In this document: positions 24,661 to 36,219 of the stretch, in pieces
Layout: each line of letters starts with the position of its first letter
How positions within the stretch are numbered: position 1 is the first letter of the stretch
NCBI GenBank assembly: GCA_036346395.1
Contig: CM070594.1
Span: forward strand, 33,017,385-33,081,384
DNA: 64,000 nucleotides
DNA from: Hsuehochloa calcarea
Taxonomy: Eukaryota > Streptophyta > Magnoliopsida > Poales > Poaceae
Direction: 5' to 3'
Translations under genes and position numbers: made by a program
Notes under the pieces: generated by a model
What the model was told of the DNA's origin: nothing
Seen by the model: the letters and a program-made list of their open reading frames with translations, nothing else
Database searches by the model: none

Positions 24661-26870
24661 TTAGGGAGTAGGGTTCACCTGACCCTGATTGTAGTTCAGC
24701 AAACGATGAAGGAGGGTATCAGTATCTACAATCTTATCATTCAAAAAGCCAATCTCTTCTAAGCTCTTCTTCCTAGCTGCTTCGGATTCTTCTGCCTTCT
24801 TCTTCAAGGCATCCAAGTCTTGCTGCTGAGCTTCAAGTTGGTCTCGAAGTTGGGATGCTCCTTGCTTCTCAATGTGAAGTTTAGCTTCAAGCTCTTCCAC
24901 ACGCGAAGAAACGCCTCGTCTCGAGCTTTTCTGTGAGGGTGTTTGAAGGCCCACATGTTGAAGGAATTTGGTTGAGTCACCGAGCACTTCAGAAACAGCT
25001 GCAGTAGGAGACTTTGATTCTTTTCCATCTTCCACTGGTTGAGCCACGATGGCTTCCATATCAGCCTAGCAATAGATGGACTACGCGTAAGTGTTATTAT
25101 TTCTGAGATACTTAAGTAGAAAAGAAATGAACAAGTGGTGACTAACAATTGCTTTCTTCACTGGCTCACTAAAACTAAGTTTCTAGCTATTATGGCACTC
25201 TTTGAAGAGGTCAATTGCACTGGGCTCTACATGTTTATATTTCTCTTGCTACTGAAATGTTCAAATTATTACAAATTGTAAACTTCCAACATGGTATGGA
25301 AGGGTTTCATAACAAATGTATAAGAACATCATTTCTGTAAGTACTTACAACAAAGATGACAAAGGTGCAATGTACGAACGAGAGGCGGTCATTCACAAAA
25401 CCGGACTTTCTCACGGTTCAGTTTGTTTTTCTCACAACGGTCCTACAGAAAGACAGATTAGTGTAAAATATGCCAAGTAACAGATAACTAAGCAAATGAA
25501 CCAATTACTTTCATACCATGTGGTTTAGGTTGTACCACATCTGCACCAACGCTCTCCATTGCTCATCGGTCATTTGCTTCAGCGGGCTAGTGGTTCTCAC
25601 TTTATTTGGTGGTACACCATCAAAGTACCGCTTTTTAAGCCTGTACCTCATCTGTCGTTATCCAGACTTGAGCAAATCAGCACATGCAGATGTGACTGCC
25701 TTTGAGTTGGTGTCCATGTTACATTGACCCTAACAAAGAGCATACACATTACACAAGAGACATGTGAATACAACGAGAAACAACAGAACAACGAAAACAG
25801 AAAGGGATTTCACTTTTGGCCAAGAGTTGATATACTTACTGCAACTTTTCCAATGTAGTCCATAAGGTGAGACTGATCATTCTTGTACTCTTTCCAATGT
25901 GGAAGGACTGGTATATGTTGCCTTAGTATGATCCCACCCTCAGATGCAAGCTTTGCAGCTTGCGTAGGTGCCTCGGGCCGTTTCTTCCCTTCGGAAATTT
26001 GGATTGGAATCTTATAGCTTAATGCTCTTGATATCCTATCAAGATCTCTGCCCTTGTTTCTTCCCCTCTTATTTGATTGTTGGCTGACATCTGGTGCATC
26101 TGAAAATATGAATTTCATAAAGTTAGTGTAAAGCATATCTGTATTTCTTAAAGGGTTGTGCACAATCACTTGCCTTCATCAGAGTACATTTGAATGTGCT
26201 CCTCAGATTTGGTAGGTTCCAAATAATCATGTCTGGCAGTAGGAGGGCTTTGAGTGGCCTGTTCTTTTGGATCTGAACTCGTACCAAGGGAAACTTCTGG
26301 AGTTAATGCGGACTCTCTTGTCTTCTGCCTAGTGCATCTAGCAGGTTGGAATTGGTCATCAGGTGTCAACACCCTCTTTGGTGGTACAGTACCTCCTGGA
26401 GGCATCCTGGTAGAATTATTTTCCCTTTGTGTAGATCTCTTCTTAGAAACCTACGATGCCTCGTTGGCAGAATACAATAAGAATTAGTAGCACATGAATC
26501 AAACTACAAACTGAATATATGATAAATAATTTGCAATAAGTGCAAGGACACCACATGCGCAAACCTCTCCCACCCCCACCCCAAACCCCCAACACAAGAG
26601 AGAGGCACATAACAAGAATGAGCACCTTATGGAGTTCCTCTTGTTCAGTGTCCTCATCCTCGTTCTCTTGAGGGTCATACTCGGATCCAGAGTCTTCACG
26701 ACTACGACCCTTGCTGTCTACACATGTATTTTTAAGAATTGATGCTAATGAAGTGACGCCAAGTCCTCGCAACACTTGATTGTTCCTCATCAGATTTTGA
26801 GCCCTCTTTTTGTCATATTCGGTAAGTGGTGCTTCTTCACGTGAGTAAGAAAACAAGCGTAAGATTGCAA
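24661..26870 (-). pseudogene. TNPA-like plant transposase (Transposase_24 type), broken
   Basis: Multi-exon, minus strand. Exon blocks are 26856-26626 (APLTEYDKKRAQNLMRNNQV, acidic tail), 26450-26165 (basic, VPPKRVLTPDDQF), 26104-25840 (GRDLDRISRALSYKIPI, ASEGGIILRQHIPVLPHWKE), about 25726-25508 (KKRYFDGVPPNKVRTTSPLK, MTDEQWRALVQMW), about 25435-25345 (CEKNKLNREKVRF), about 25250-25160 (VEPSAIDLFKECHNS) and 25068-24661, a coiled coil (RVEELEAKLHIEKQGA) ending the protein. These are hallmarks of the second, DNA-binding protein of plant CACTA elements. A TAA replaces a likely CAA in LLKSG-stop-RQMRY (about 25665), a frameshift follows VRF, and another stop lies after CHNS. One intron appears to use a GC donor (AG/GCAAGT at 26164). 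Upstream exons are uncertain. Confidence 0.78.
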
Positions 26871-27305
26871 TTTTGATACTACAAAGTTACTAGTATGCAA
26901 CTAATTAAATTGCGGCAAGATTACTATGGAACTCTAGCATGCAACCCCCAATGGAAGTAACTAATTTACAAGAAATTTAGCATTTGAGGAAGCCGGGTCC
27001 GCCGCTGCTTCCCTCGCCGCTCTAACACAGGCTCCCTAACCAGTGGCGGACGCACCGCCGGTGTATGACCTGTGGGAGCTAATGGCTTGTTTGGTCGGTG
27101 TCGCCCGTTTCATGCCCGTGGGAGCTGATTTACTGTCCGTAGCAGTAAAACCAAAGAATAGTGCAAAGAACTCACCATAAACCAAATGGTCCACAGCCCA
27201 AATAGTATCATAAAAGAGCACCAGAGGGCAGCCAAGCAAAGCCACTCCCAACCCAAAGCCAACCCCAAGCCTCTCATCCATTCACAAACAAGCACAAGCC
27301 CAGCA

Positions 27306-27555
27306 TCACCACCCACATAGAAGAAGTAGTAGAGGAGAGGAGGAGCAAGGTGTTGAGGAAGAACGAGCGGCTTTGTCCTGTGTATGCCACTGTCCCAAAT
27401 GTGCCTCTACCGGGGCCGTGGACGTGCTGCCCCACCCCGGCATCACCCACCTCCGCCGGTCCGGCCTATCGACGCGAACCCCCCACCGACCGGATGAAGG
27501 GAGATGGAACTTACTGGCCAACTTTCTTGTCGCTAGCGCCTTCCGCTTCGGCATG
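27306..27555 (-). other. Possible first exon of the TNPA-like gene
   Basis: A minus-strand frame starting MPKRKALATRKLASKFHLPS at 27555 is basic and lies upstream of the TNPA-like exons in the same direction. Its start resembles the N-terminus of such proteins in grasses. There is no clear splice partner, and the region is GC-rich with open frames on both strands, so this stays tentative. Confidence 0.3.
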
Positions 27556-28480
27556 GATGAAGGGGGATGGATGTCACTGTCGCCCTTCCCCTTGTCGTTG
27601 CTGTCGGCCAGCCCTTGCCGTCGCCCCACCGAGTGTCGTCGTCTGGAGGAGGGGATTTGGGGCGGGGGATGGATCGACTAGGGTTTGGGGAGAGGAGATT
27701 TGGGGGAGAGGATTTGAGGAGGGGATTTGGGGGAGAATATGAAGGGGTCTGCGCCGCGTGCGTGTGATGTTTACGAAAATACCCTCCACCCGGTTGGGGA
27801 GGTCCAGTGATCTGTTTGGACAAAATAGACATTTCACAACGAATATTTGCGTGGGATTGTGGCGCCACAAAAAAATTAAGTTAGTAAATTATGAAACTCG
27901 TGAATAATATTTTTCGAAGTAATTTAATATGATATGTGATGCTAAAATTCGTATAAATTTAACAAATGGTTCAAAAGGAACCGTCTGTGTTGGGTCTGTC
28001 AGGAGCAGGCATTTGCAGTGCAGGCCTATCACCTGTCAGATCAAACGCCTCCACCTGTGACCTTGCACGCTCGATTTGTGCTTGTAGATGTTCGAACTAC
28101 GAAACCAAGCCCCATATAGCCCAGAGGCCATCAACCCTCGGTGCGAACCAAGTAGTTCCATAGGACGATCTCCACGATGAGATCTACTTCTTGAATGTCG
28201 CAGACCCTCTCATTAATTGGTCCGTCTGAGGAGGAGCTCCAGTCGACAGATGATGGCCGCTATGGTCTCCGACAGATCGGATGGCCTACAACGGATGACA
28301 TTACGAACGGAAGGCTTGTCTGCAGCTTGGGCTAGGTTGCAACCAGAGGGGTGCGAGTAAATAAACACAATGTAGACCAGTACAGCCGACACGAGAGGGG
28401 AAGCCATTTGGAGTTTGTGAAGAAAGGGGATCAATGTAACGTCCCGTTTGTCCAGAGTTCTTAGAGTTTTCAAAAGTAAA
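27556..28480. other. CACTA internal noncoding region
   Basis: GC-rich with GGGGATTTGGGG-like runs at 27640-27740, then AT-rich. It probably serves as the divergent upstream region of the TNPA-like gene (minus) and, farther right, of the GRF gene (plus). No convincing exon. Confidence 0.35.
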
Positions 28481-28489
28481 AAGAACTGC

Positions 28490-28750
28490 ACGGCTTAGAT
28501 CGATTGCTCGTGTCCTCCCTTGCAGAATCGACTGCTCGGGTCCTCCTCCTTTGAGATCTGACCGGCGGATCTCCCCTTTGGAGATCTAAGCCATTCAGGT
28601 CCTCCCTCCTTTGAGATCTGACCGTCGGATCTCCCCTTTAGAGATCTAAGCAGTTCAGGTCCTCCCTACTTTGAGATCTGACCGCCAGATCTCCCCTTTA
28701 GAGATCTGACCGTTCAGGTCCTCCCCTTCCTTGAGATCTTGACCGTGACC
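28490..28750. repeat. 60-bp tandem repeat
   Basis: A unit of exactly 60 bp is repeated about four times. Three near-identical copies (28541-28600, 28601-28660, 28661-28720) contain TTCAGGTCCTCC, TTTGAGATCTGACCG and CGGATCTCCCCTTT; a diverged copy precedes and a partial one follows. GAGATCT/AGATCTC pairs within each unit are self-complementary. It lies in noncoding sequence of the CACTA element. Confidence 0.85.
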
Positions 28751-29589
28751 AATCAGTGTGCCTTAACCCACAAGGCAACCAACCGGACCGCCAAGCTAGT
28801 CTTCGAATCCAAAGCACATCTCACAAAAGTGAAGCCCTTGGGGATCACCTTCTTCCTAATTTATGTTTGGCATTTTTCAAGTTAAATGAATTTTTAATGC
28901 AATAAATAAAGCCTACACACGATTAAAGTTATTTCCAGATTTTTTTTCTGGAGCCATACTAAGCTTAAAACCATTTTTATATTAAATTTTTGTTGAAAAT
29001 AGAATTATTAAAACTTGAATCAACTGAAAATGAATTAATATGAATTAGTTATACATTTTCAAAGTTTAATGCATTTTTCAGTTGTGAAATAAAGCTTACC
29101 GGGAAAATAAATAACCTTTTACCGAAAAGAATATACGTGGACAAACGTGCGCCGCAGATCTGGAGATGAACGGTCCACGCGAGTGGCCAGAACAGTGTGC
29201 GCCCGCTCCGAACGGCCCAATGGTTCTCAGCCGTTGATCTGAAATGGAGCGCTGAGATCCAGGTAACCTTCGGACGGTCCGAACGTTACCTCAATCCCAA
29301 CCGTTGATTGGGAATTGGACGGCCGACAGTGATTGAGCCAATGGAGTGGTCCGAACGACCCAATGAATCTCGACCGTTGGATGGCGATCCAACGGCTGGA
29401 ATCGCGTGAACCACTCCTCGGTCGAAAAACGCGACGGGCTCGGGCTTTAAAAAAAGGTTCGATTCTAGGGTTTGGCCTCCACGCCCAAATCAATTCTAGG
29501 GTTTGGCCCTCCACTCCCCGAAACCTGCAACCTGAAGCGTCGCTCCCGTGGTACGCTTCGACCGCCGCTCACCTGCGCGTCGCCGCACC
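28751..29589 (+). promoter_or_regulatory. Upstream region of the GRF gene
   Basis: AT-rich to 29120, then GC-rich with repeats of the form ATCCAACCGTTGA (about 29230, 29300, 29370). A CTTTAAAAAAAG stretch at 29445 may act as TATA box, about 145 bp before the ATG. Two TTCTAGGGTTTGGCC copies (29462 and 29497), telo-box-like motifs common in plant 5' leaders, follow. This is a plausible promoter and leader for the gene at 29590. Confidence 0.4.
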
Positions 29590-30138
29590 ATGGACAAGCA
29601 GAAATGTCGCGTGGAGACGCACTCCGAGTGGTCAGCCACAGGCCCTAGCGGTGGGCAACCTCTCGTGTCGTGCCCAAAGTGCCAAGCCACGATGATCTGC
29701 GTCGTGTCTGGGAGCTCGAAAAATCGAGGAAATGAGTACTACAAATGCCCTAGAAACGAAGGGGTCAGAAACTCCCTTTTCTGTTGAATTTGGTTTTTGG
29801 TTTTGCCGGGCAATTTATGGTTTTTGTTGCTCCAGATGTATTCGGGTGAGTGCGACACATTCATGTGGAAAGACCAATACCTGAGCCATTTGAGTGGGCT
29901 GCATCCTGTCGGACACCAGAGAAGAGATGGAAATGAAGTGGTTTTCACAGTGGACCACCGTGTATTGGAACAACATTTTGCTCTGATGAAGAGCTCATTG
30001 GACGAGATCAAGACTTCATTGGACGAGATAAACAATTCACTCAGGAAAGCCACTTCTGGAGATGAAAAGTTAAAAATGGTTGTAGTTGCATTTGTATTCT
30101 TGCTATTAGGAATTTGCATTGAGAAGATTGTCAACTGA
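29590..30138 (+). CDS. GRF zinc-finger protein with C-terminal membrane segment (two exons)
   Basis: Exon 1 runs 29590-29763 and exon 2 runs 29836-30138, joined by a GT-AG intron (GTCAG...CTCCAG); 158 residues. The ATG has a good context (CACCATGG). Residues 28-70 form a GRF-type zinc finger: CPKC at 28-31, YYKC at 50-53 and GECDTFMW with Cys64, the four expected ligands. Residues about 95-125 are heptad-like (SSLDEIKTSLDEINNSL), and residues 139-158 (MVVVAFVFLLLGICIEKIVN) look like a single membrane-spanning tail. GRF fingers are single-stranded nucleic-acid-binding folds; no substrate can be named here. The gene lies between the two CACTA transposase genes on the opposite strand, its end only about 250 bp from the end of TNP2. 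Unlike them it shows no stop or frameshift. It could be an element gene or captured host sequence. Confidence 0.8.
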
Positions 30139-30390
30139 TTTCCTAATTTAGTTATCTTCAAGTCTTTTGTAATGTAATATCTCGTTTGTATAAACTCTAT
30201 ATGAAATGGGAAATAAAATCTGAAAAGATGTCTCAGTGTAATATCTTCAAGTCTTTTGTCAACTAATTTCCTAATGGAATGTTGGAATGCATTTCAGCAT
30301 GGTTCATACAGTTGATAGTTGGATAAATGGTTCTCTTGTTGCAATCTTACATATCTATGTCCACATTACAACAAACTAACAGATCACAAA
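30139..30390. other. Convergent gene ends (GRF gene and TNP2)
   Basis: AT-rich; holds the 3' ends of both genes. TATGAAATGGGAAATAAA at about 30200-30217 includes an AATAAA signal for the plus-strand GRF gene. Confidence 0.45.
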
Positions 30391-31461
30391 CTACTCCTCA
30401 TCGCTATCTATCTCAGGAATTACGCGATCTTCATTATCACTACAGTACTGCATGTAAGTTTCGTCGTCTTCATCAGACTCGCAATTGACATCATCCACTT
30501 GGTTGCGAGCATTTTCAACGACACTAGTAGGGACAGTATGACACTGTCCATCATCAGCATGTAAATTTTTAGGAATAGGTTCATTTTCTTGTACTGGACA
30601 TTGTGTACAATCATTATCTTGGTATGTAAGTTCCTTCTCAGTTTCTGCTTCGGTGACACTCCACAAATGTCTATGCTCAAACTTTTGAACAACTCTCCAG
30701 TCTCCACCAAACTTTGTGTCCTGCAAGTAAAATACCTTTGTTGATTGTGCGGCTAGAATAAAAGGATCTCCTTTGTACCAGTAACTTAGAGTGTTGATGC
30801 TTTTGAAATATCCATCATCTTTCAATCTTGTCTTCTTGCCATCAAGATCAAACCAGCCACAACGAAATAAAATAACTATTCGACGGACGTCTTGGCTTGA
30901 GTTATACTGCAACTTGATAATGTCTTGCAGACAACCATAAAAATCAATATGCTCACCATTATGTGTACCCTGAACCATGACTCCACTGTTCTGAGTCTTT
31001 CTATTTTTTTCACGGTCAATCGTGTGATATCGAACACCATCGACAATACATGCTGAATATAATCTCACTCGCATATCTGGTTGGCATGCCAATGAATATA
31101 GGTCATCACTGACCTCTACTCCTTCCACATAACGCAATCTTGCCATCTGAACAATAGAAAGGTCAGCATGATGATAACATATACACCTGATCAGAGTTCT
31201 ATCCAAAATTGCAAAGAAAACTCACATGCTTCTTACACCATGTGGCAAATTCATGCTCTAGCCTTTTTTCCACATCATGACTACCTTCTTTCTCTAACTC
31301 TTGTCTACATAACCTGCATAGTGACTTCAGAAATTACAGATAAATAGTATATATATTATATCTGAAACAAAAGTCAAAAGTGTTAGAAGGGATCACATAC
31401 TCCATAAATGGATGAACCTCAGGACAATTGTCGAGCACATACCAAACTATCTTGTCATAAC
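30391..31461 (-). pseudogene. TNP2-type transposase, C-terminal part (DUF4216)
   Basis: The last exon, 31146-30391, holds a DUF4216-type domain (MARLRYVEG, VMVQGTHNGEHIDFYG, FRCGWFDLDGKKTRLKDDGY, VFYLQDTKFGGDWRVVQKF) and an acidic tail (CESDEDDETYMQYCSDNEDR). Upstream exons are about 31270-31226 (HEFATWCKKH, donor GTGAG) and 31461-31401 (IVWYVLDNCPEVHPFM, donor GTATGT). At 31462 the copia element begins; the reading continues at 50184 once the insertion and one ATAAC copy are ignored. This is the 3' third of the transposase gene whose 5' part lies at 50185-52711. In family TNP2 proteins this domain follows DUF4218, as here. Confidence 0.85.
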
Positions 31462-33273
31462 TGTTGGACCGAAAAGGCGACTAGAGGGGGGGTGAATAGG
31501 AGCACGCTCACTTTTTCCCAAATAATGAATTCAACATAATTTCACTTCAATAGCTATTAGGAAGCTATGAAGATCAATATACCAGTACAGCGGAAGACTA
31601 GTATTGAATCCAATTAAATCTGCTAAGCAAAAATCACAAAATCAACTAAGATTGCAAAAACTCAAAGCACGGGCGGTCTGACCTCTGGACCCAATCGGTT
31701 GGACCGATTGCCGGGTGGTCTGACCGCTGTTGTGCTGGCGGTTGGACCGCTCCAAAATCGGTCTGACCGGTGATGACGGGCGGTCTGACCGGCCGACTCC
31801 AGAACCGATCTGCAACAGTAAAATCAGCCCGATGATGAAGTTGCAATTAGGTCAAACTTTTGATTCTCAACTCCAATCTTTACGAAACTTTGCACACACC
31901 TTCTCTATGCTATTGAGGACCTATTCCAATCGAATATTATGATAATTCTTGAAAAGATCTTGAGCAATTGCCAATTGAATAACAGAAGGTCTAAAATCGG
32001 GTAAGAACGAAAACTTGATCCTAATGCTTGTTCGTGAGAGATTGATGATCAAGATGATGCTAGATAGATTCACACATATCACAGCAAGCTAATTCACGTG
32101 AAAGAATCAATCACAAACTCGCGGATCAAAGAAAGCCCTAAAATCACGAAATCGAAAGCAAGAACGAAAAGAGACTTATCTCAAGCAAACCTTGCATAGA
32201 TTAAGAACGTGATCGTCGCTGGATTACACCCACGCTATCATGGATCAGTGGTGAATCCAAGATCACGAAATTCTCCTCAAACCATGAAAAGCCCTAGCCT
32301 CCACCTCAACTCTCCCTAAACCAATTAGGGTTTTGCAAGCAACAAAAGAGGTGAAAACAGCGAGAGTAGGGGAGCAGCCACCACCTCCACCTATTTATAG
32401 TGGAGGCCTAGAACTCTCTAGGGTTTGACTCAATTGGGCTCCCGTTAAGGCCCACTAACAAACGGGTCACACACGCACGCTTCGCAAAGCGCCGTCTTTA
32501 ACCTTTTGACCTAAACCGCTTCACCATGCGCCATGGATTTGCCAATAGGTCACCCTTGTCCATCTTGTGTCACGCTTGAGTCATTGACCTCACCCGGCAT
32601 CGTCGATCGTTCTGGACCTCAACTCTCCAAGTCTAGTCCCGATCCTCCTCGCCGTTGACCGTCGTTGACCACCAAGCAACCTGCACAACCATAGACAAGC
32701 AAACACGAATTCGGGAACAAGTTCTTCACAACTTGACCCATGTTAGTCAAAACATGCATCATGCAAACCATATGCCACGATACCAATGACTTTGACCTAA
32801 CAAATCAACATCGCCACGAAGTTGGCCGACGTTCAAGTAGATACCGGTCTGACCGCTCCATGTGAGCCGGTCGGACCGCTCCCTGTGAGCCGGTCGGACC
32901 GCCCCTTGGGACTTAGCCGAAATTCATACCCTGAAATTCCGAAACCTTCTGGAAACTTAAAACGAATAGAACTTCTTACTGGAGACTCCAAAAATTATGA
33001 GACCAAGTGCATTGGGATCCCCTCACTTGCCTACAACACCTATTTTTGGCCCAGCTCGTTTTGACCACTTTTAGATCACAGTACGGTCCGATCCCACATG
33101 GCCGGTCCGACCGATTTGGGTCCGGATCGGATCCGCGTGCTAGGACCGGTCGGACCGCCCCTGTCCAGAATGCCTGTAGCTTTGTCGAAAACTCGTGAAA
33201 CGACAAACCGTAAACACCATTGCCAATTGTCACATCATCCTAAGATCTGGAACATATCCCCATGAAATCCACA
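31462..33273 (-). repeat. 3' LTR of the minus copia element
   Basis: On the plus strand it runs from TGTTGGACCGAAAAGG to GAAATCCACA. It contains GC-rich clusters of GGTCGGACCG-type motifs (about 31670-31800, 32840-32910, 33085-33165) and a TATA box (minus strand, 32399-32392). It retains the ~0.4-kb block (about 31815-32190) missing in the plus element. Confidence 0.95.
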
Positions 33274-35253
33274 ATCTCCCCCTTGATGAACACATTGGCA
33301 ATTATCCAGAAAATGTAAGTAAGAGGTTTGAAAACGAGTTTACTCGCAGTTTTCGCACAAAGGCACAACTTGGTCCATAAGCAAGAAAAAATAATGTAAA
33401 TGACCAAGCTGGCATCAGAATAGTATAGGCATGTGAGACAAAGCAAAAGAAAGCATAAAAACTTTGATTTCCATAAAAGGGTCAAAATTCTCACATGAGG
33501 TCCATATGAAAGAACAATTGTTCAATTGACCTATGATCATTGTGAGGATAAAAGAATGCAATTCAAGTTCAGAATATACAATAAGACAATAAGAATGCAA
33601 CTCAAGAACTCCCCCTCACTATGATCCTCAATTTTCAAAAACTTTCAAATTTTCAATTTCTCCCCCTTTGTAAAACAAAGATATATATATATATATATAT
33701 ATCAAAATTTCTCCCCTTTGTTTAATCTTCTCCCCCAACAAAGAAATATCTTCTCATTAACACATCTTCTCCAAATAAAAATAACAAAGAAATATCTTCT
33801 CATTAACACATCTTCTCCCCCTTTGACAATGGATTCATCAAGGAATCACGCCTTCCTCTCATCCAGAGATAACAAATAGATGATAAAGAGAGAAGCAAAA
33901 ACCAAAAGAAGTATAAACAGTAGTATGCTTGAAGTGCAATGGAGTGGCTTTATTTTTGTATTTTTTAATTTTTGATTACAAGAAGCTTTGGAGATTAACC
34001 AAAAAGAGCTAGCCAGTATTTCTAATATTGCACAAACAGCATATCAAGCCTGACAGCGCTAGCAAGATCATGGTAAGACATATATATCAAAGCTAAGCAC
34101 AAAGGCTCAAAAGTAAAGCAGTAGATTTGATCAATTTAAGCAACGCTTCAAATTCAGCAAGTTCATCAACAGGGATCCTAAAGTAAAATTGGCCATGACA
34201 AAATGTCAAAGTGAGATCAAAAATCTAACAAAGACCACATTAAGAGTCAATCAGGTCCTGTATTGAATCATTTCGCTCAATCTTTTTGTAAAAGCCCATT
34301 TGTCAACATTTTTCTCATACGCATTGAATATTGAAGTTGACTAATGATCTAACTTAGTGACAAGATCCTGGACTAGGAGCCATCCACAAACTCATCCTAA
34401 GCTTCGACCAAAAGTTAATTAAAGGTATATCTGAGTAAAGAAGATCCTGGACTAGGAGCCATCCACAAACTCTTTCTAAGCTTCTACCAGGGCGACAAAT
34501 CTTGAGGTTCATGTCATTTTTGACAAGCAGTCCCCATGAGATCGTCTGGTTCATCAAACTATCTCCAAGTTCGTGTCATTTGAAAAGCAGTCTCGTAAGA
34601 ATAGTTTGGCACAATTTAAGCATAAGACAATCTTGATTTTCATTTTTCACATGAGCAGTTTTAGAAACTCAAGAACACACAAGCTCAAGTAATGGTCAAT
34701 TTTAGATCAAAGAGCTAACAAAGCAATTCTGACAGGGCCAATGTCACAAGAGGAGCACTAATTGCGCAACTCGCTAAAACATCCACAAATTGCAATTTCT
34801 TAGTTCGAGTTGTTTAAAAAGTTCTAGCTCATATAGCAAAGACTTAGCTACACATGTAAAAGCATGATAATTCTAGCAAGTCAAAGAACTAGACATGACA
34901 TTGAGCAAGAATTGAAATACTAAAGCTCCAAAGGGTAATAGGCAAAGCTTCATCAATTTTAAAAGATAAGCAAAAAAGACTTATATTACAATGTATCTTT
35001 TTGAATTTTTCATACCACTTGTTGTAACCACTTGTTGGATTTTTCATATGAATGCAATATGACACAATGAGATGCAATTAAAAAGCCTAAAAACCTAAAA
35101 AGTTCAAAACGATCACTAAGTTCAGAAAAAGAACAATAAAAGATCAAAAGAACAAGGAAAGATCAGAAAAGATCAAACTCCCCCTCAAACCAACCCATAG
35201 GGATAAATTACCCCTAACTCGCTTCTCAAGGTGGCAAACCTAGTTGGGTCTAA
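33274..35253 (-). other. Copia 3' noncoding region (minus element)
   Basis: About 2 kb between the RNase H remnant and the 3' LTR. It starts at the LTR with the purine tract (33274-33285), and includes a 22-bp AT dinucleotide run (33681-33702), a doubled phrase AAATATCTTCTCATTAACAC (33744 and 33790), and two copies of AAGATCCTGGACTAGGAGCC about 80 bp apart (near 34362 and 34441). The same region in the plus element is 43171-45098. No open frame has family support. Confidence 0.6.
33681..33702. repeat. AT microsatellite
   Basis: Eleven AT units in the copia 3' noncoding region. The plus-strand sister element lacks it at the matching place. Confidence 0.9.
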
Positions 35254-36219
35254 AGATTTGGTGAGGAAAAAATCAAAAGACAAGAGAAGTGCCTAGTGGG
35301 TGGCAAGCGCCTGAGGTACTCTTCCTATCTAGCCGACAGCCCGCACAATCAGGATAAGAAAAACCCCCGAATGGACAAGGGTAAAGAACAGGAATATCAA
35401 ATGCCATACAAAGAGAGTAGAGTGTAAGTACCTGAATAAGAGCTTAACGGCCTGGCGATGGGAAGTTCTCGGAGATGCTTGAAACCCGTCGACCGCGTGA
35501 AGGAGGTGAACCATCTTGAGTCTCCGGTAATATGGTGTGAATAGTCGGAGTCGACAAAGCATGTGCCCTTCCTCTTTCCGCGGCAATCCTGAAAAATCAA
35601 GGCACAGAAGAACGATGTGTCTCGATACTGGGGTTAGTTAAACAAGACTTGGGAACCCAAAGATCGAGACACACGTCTGCAGTAGTATGCAAAGCGAAGT
35701 GTTATCCTTGATTTCATCTAAAATTTGTTATGAGCAATGTTTAAGTTAACATGGGAATTAAAGCGTCTGTGGGTGATCGACCGGCTTTGTTACAGCTGAT
35801 ACCGACCGGCGTTGTTACAGCGATCGGGCCGCGACCAAATCGGTCGAGCCGGTGACCACCAATGGTCGACCGGTGACTGAAAGACATTAGAATTAGGATA
35901 TTTAGAAACATAATGATTTGCATGTGAGAAAAATCCTAATCCAGGTTTATTCTTTTCAGTGTTAACATGTCTCATAAAAGCTCTAGGTTGCCCGAATGAA
36001 ATTCTATCAAGATTTTTCCTATTGCCTGAATGACATTCTATCAAGATTTTTTCTATCATTTTTCAACCTACGCCAACAGAATTCAATCAAATGCCCACCT
36101 TTCTTGCAATAAGTGCAATGGTACTTGGTACCACTAGAGGAAGCACCCTTTGAATTAACACACGGTTGGGCAAAACCTGCAGATTTAAAAGATGTTTTTG
36201 CAGGTTGGGTTTTGAATTC
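35254..36219 (-). pseudogene. Copia pol remnant with integrase-RT deletion
   Basis: Reading minus from 36219: the distal CCHC knuckle (YHCTYCKKGGHLIEFCW, about 36125-36075), then the protease-type start (CFVDSDYSHHITGDSRWF, about 35560-35505). The sequence then jumps within about 40 bp to the RNase H region (ASPRTSHRQAVKLLFRYLHS-type, about 35470-35410, frameshifted), and further to the very C-terminus (LGVIYP near 35210). The integrase and RT domains present in the plus element (about 40640-42540) are absent. The joint falls near 35480. The protein is therefore non-functional. Confidence 0.8.

Noticed and set aside
27306..27870. GC-rich open frames on both strands as separate genes
   Set aside because: No homology pattern and symmetric openness; at most one minus-strand frame could be the first TNPA-like exon.
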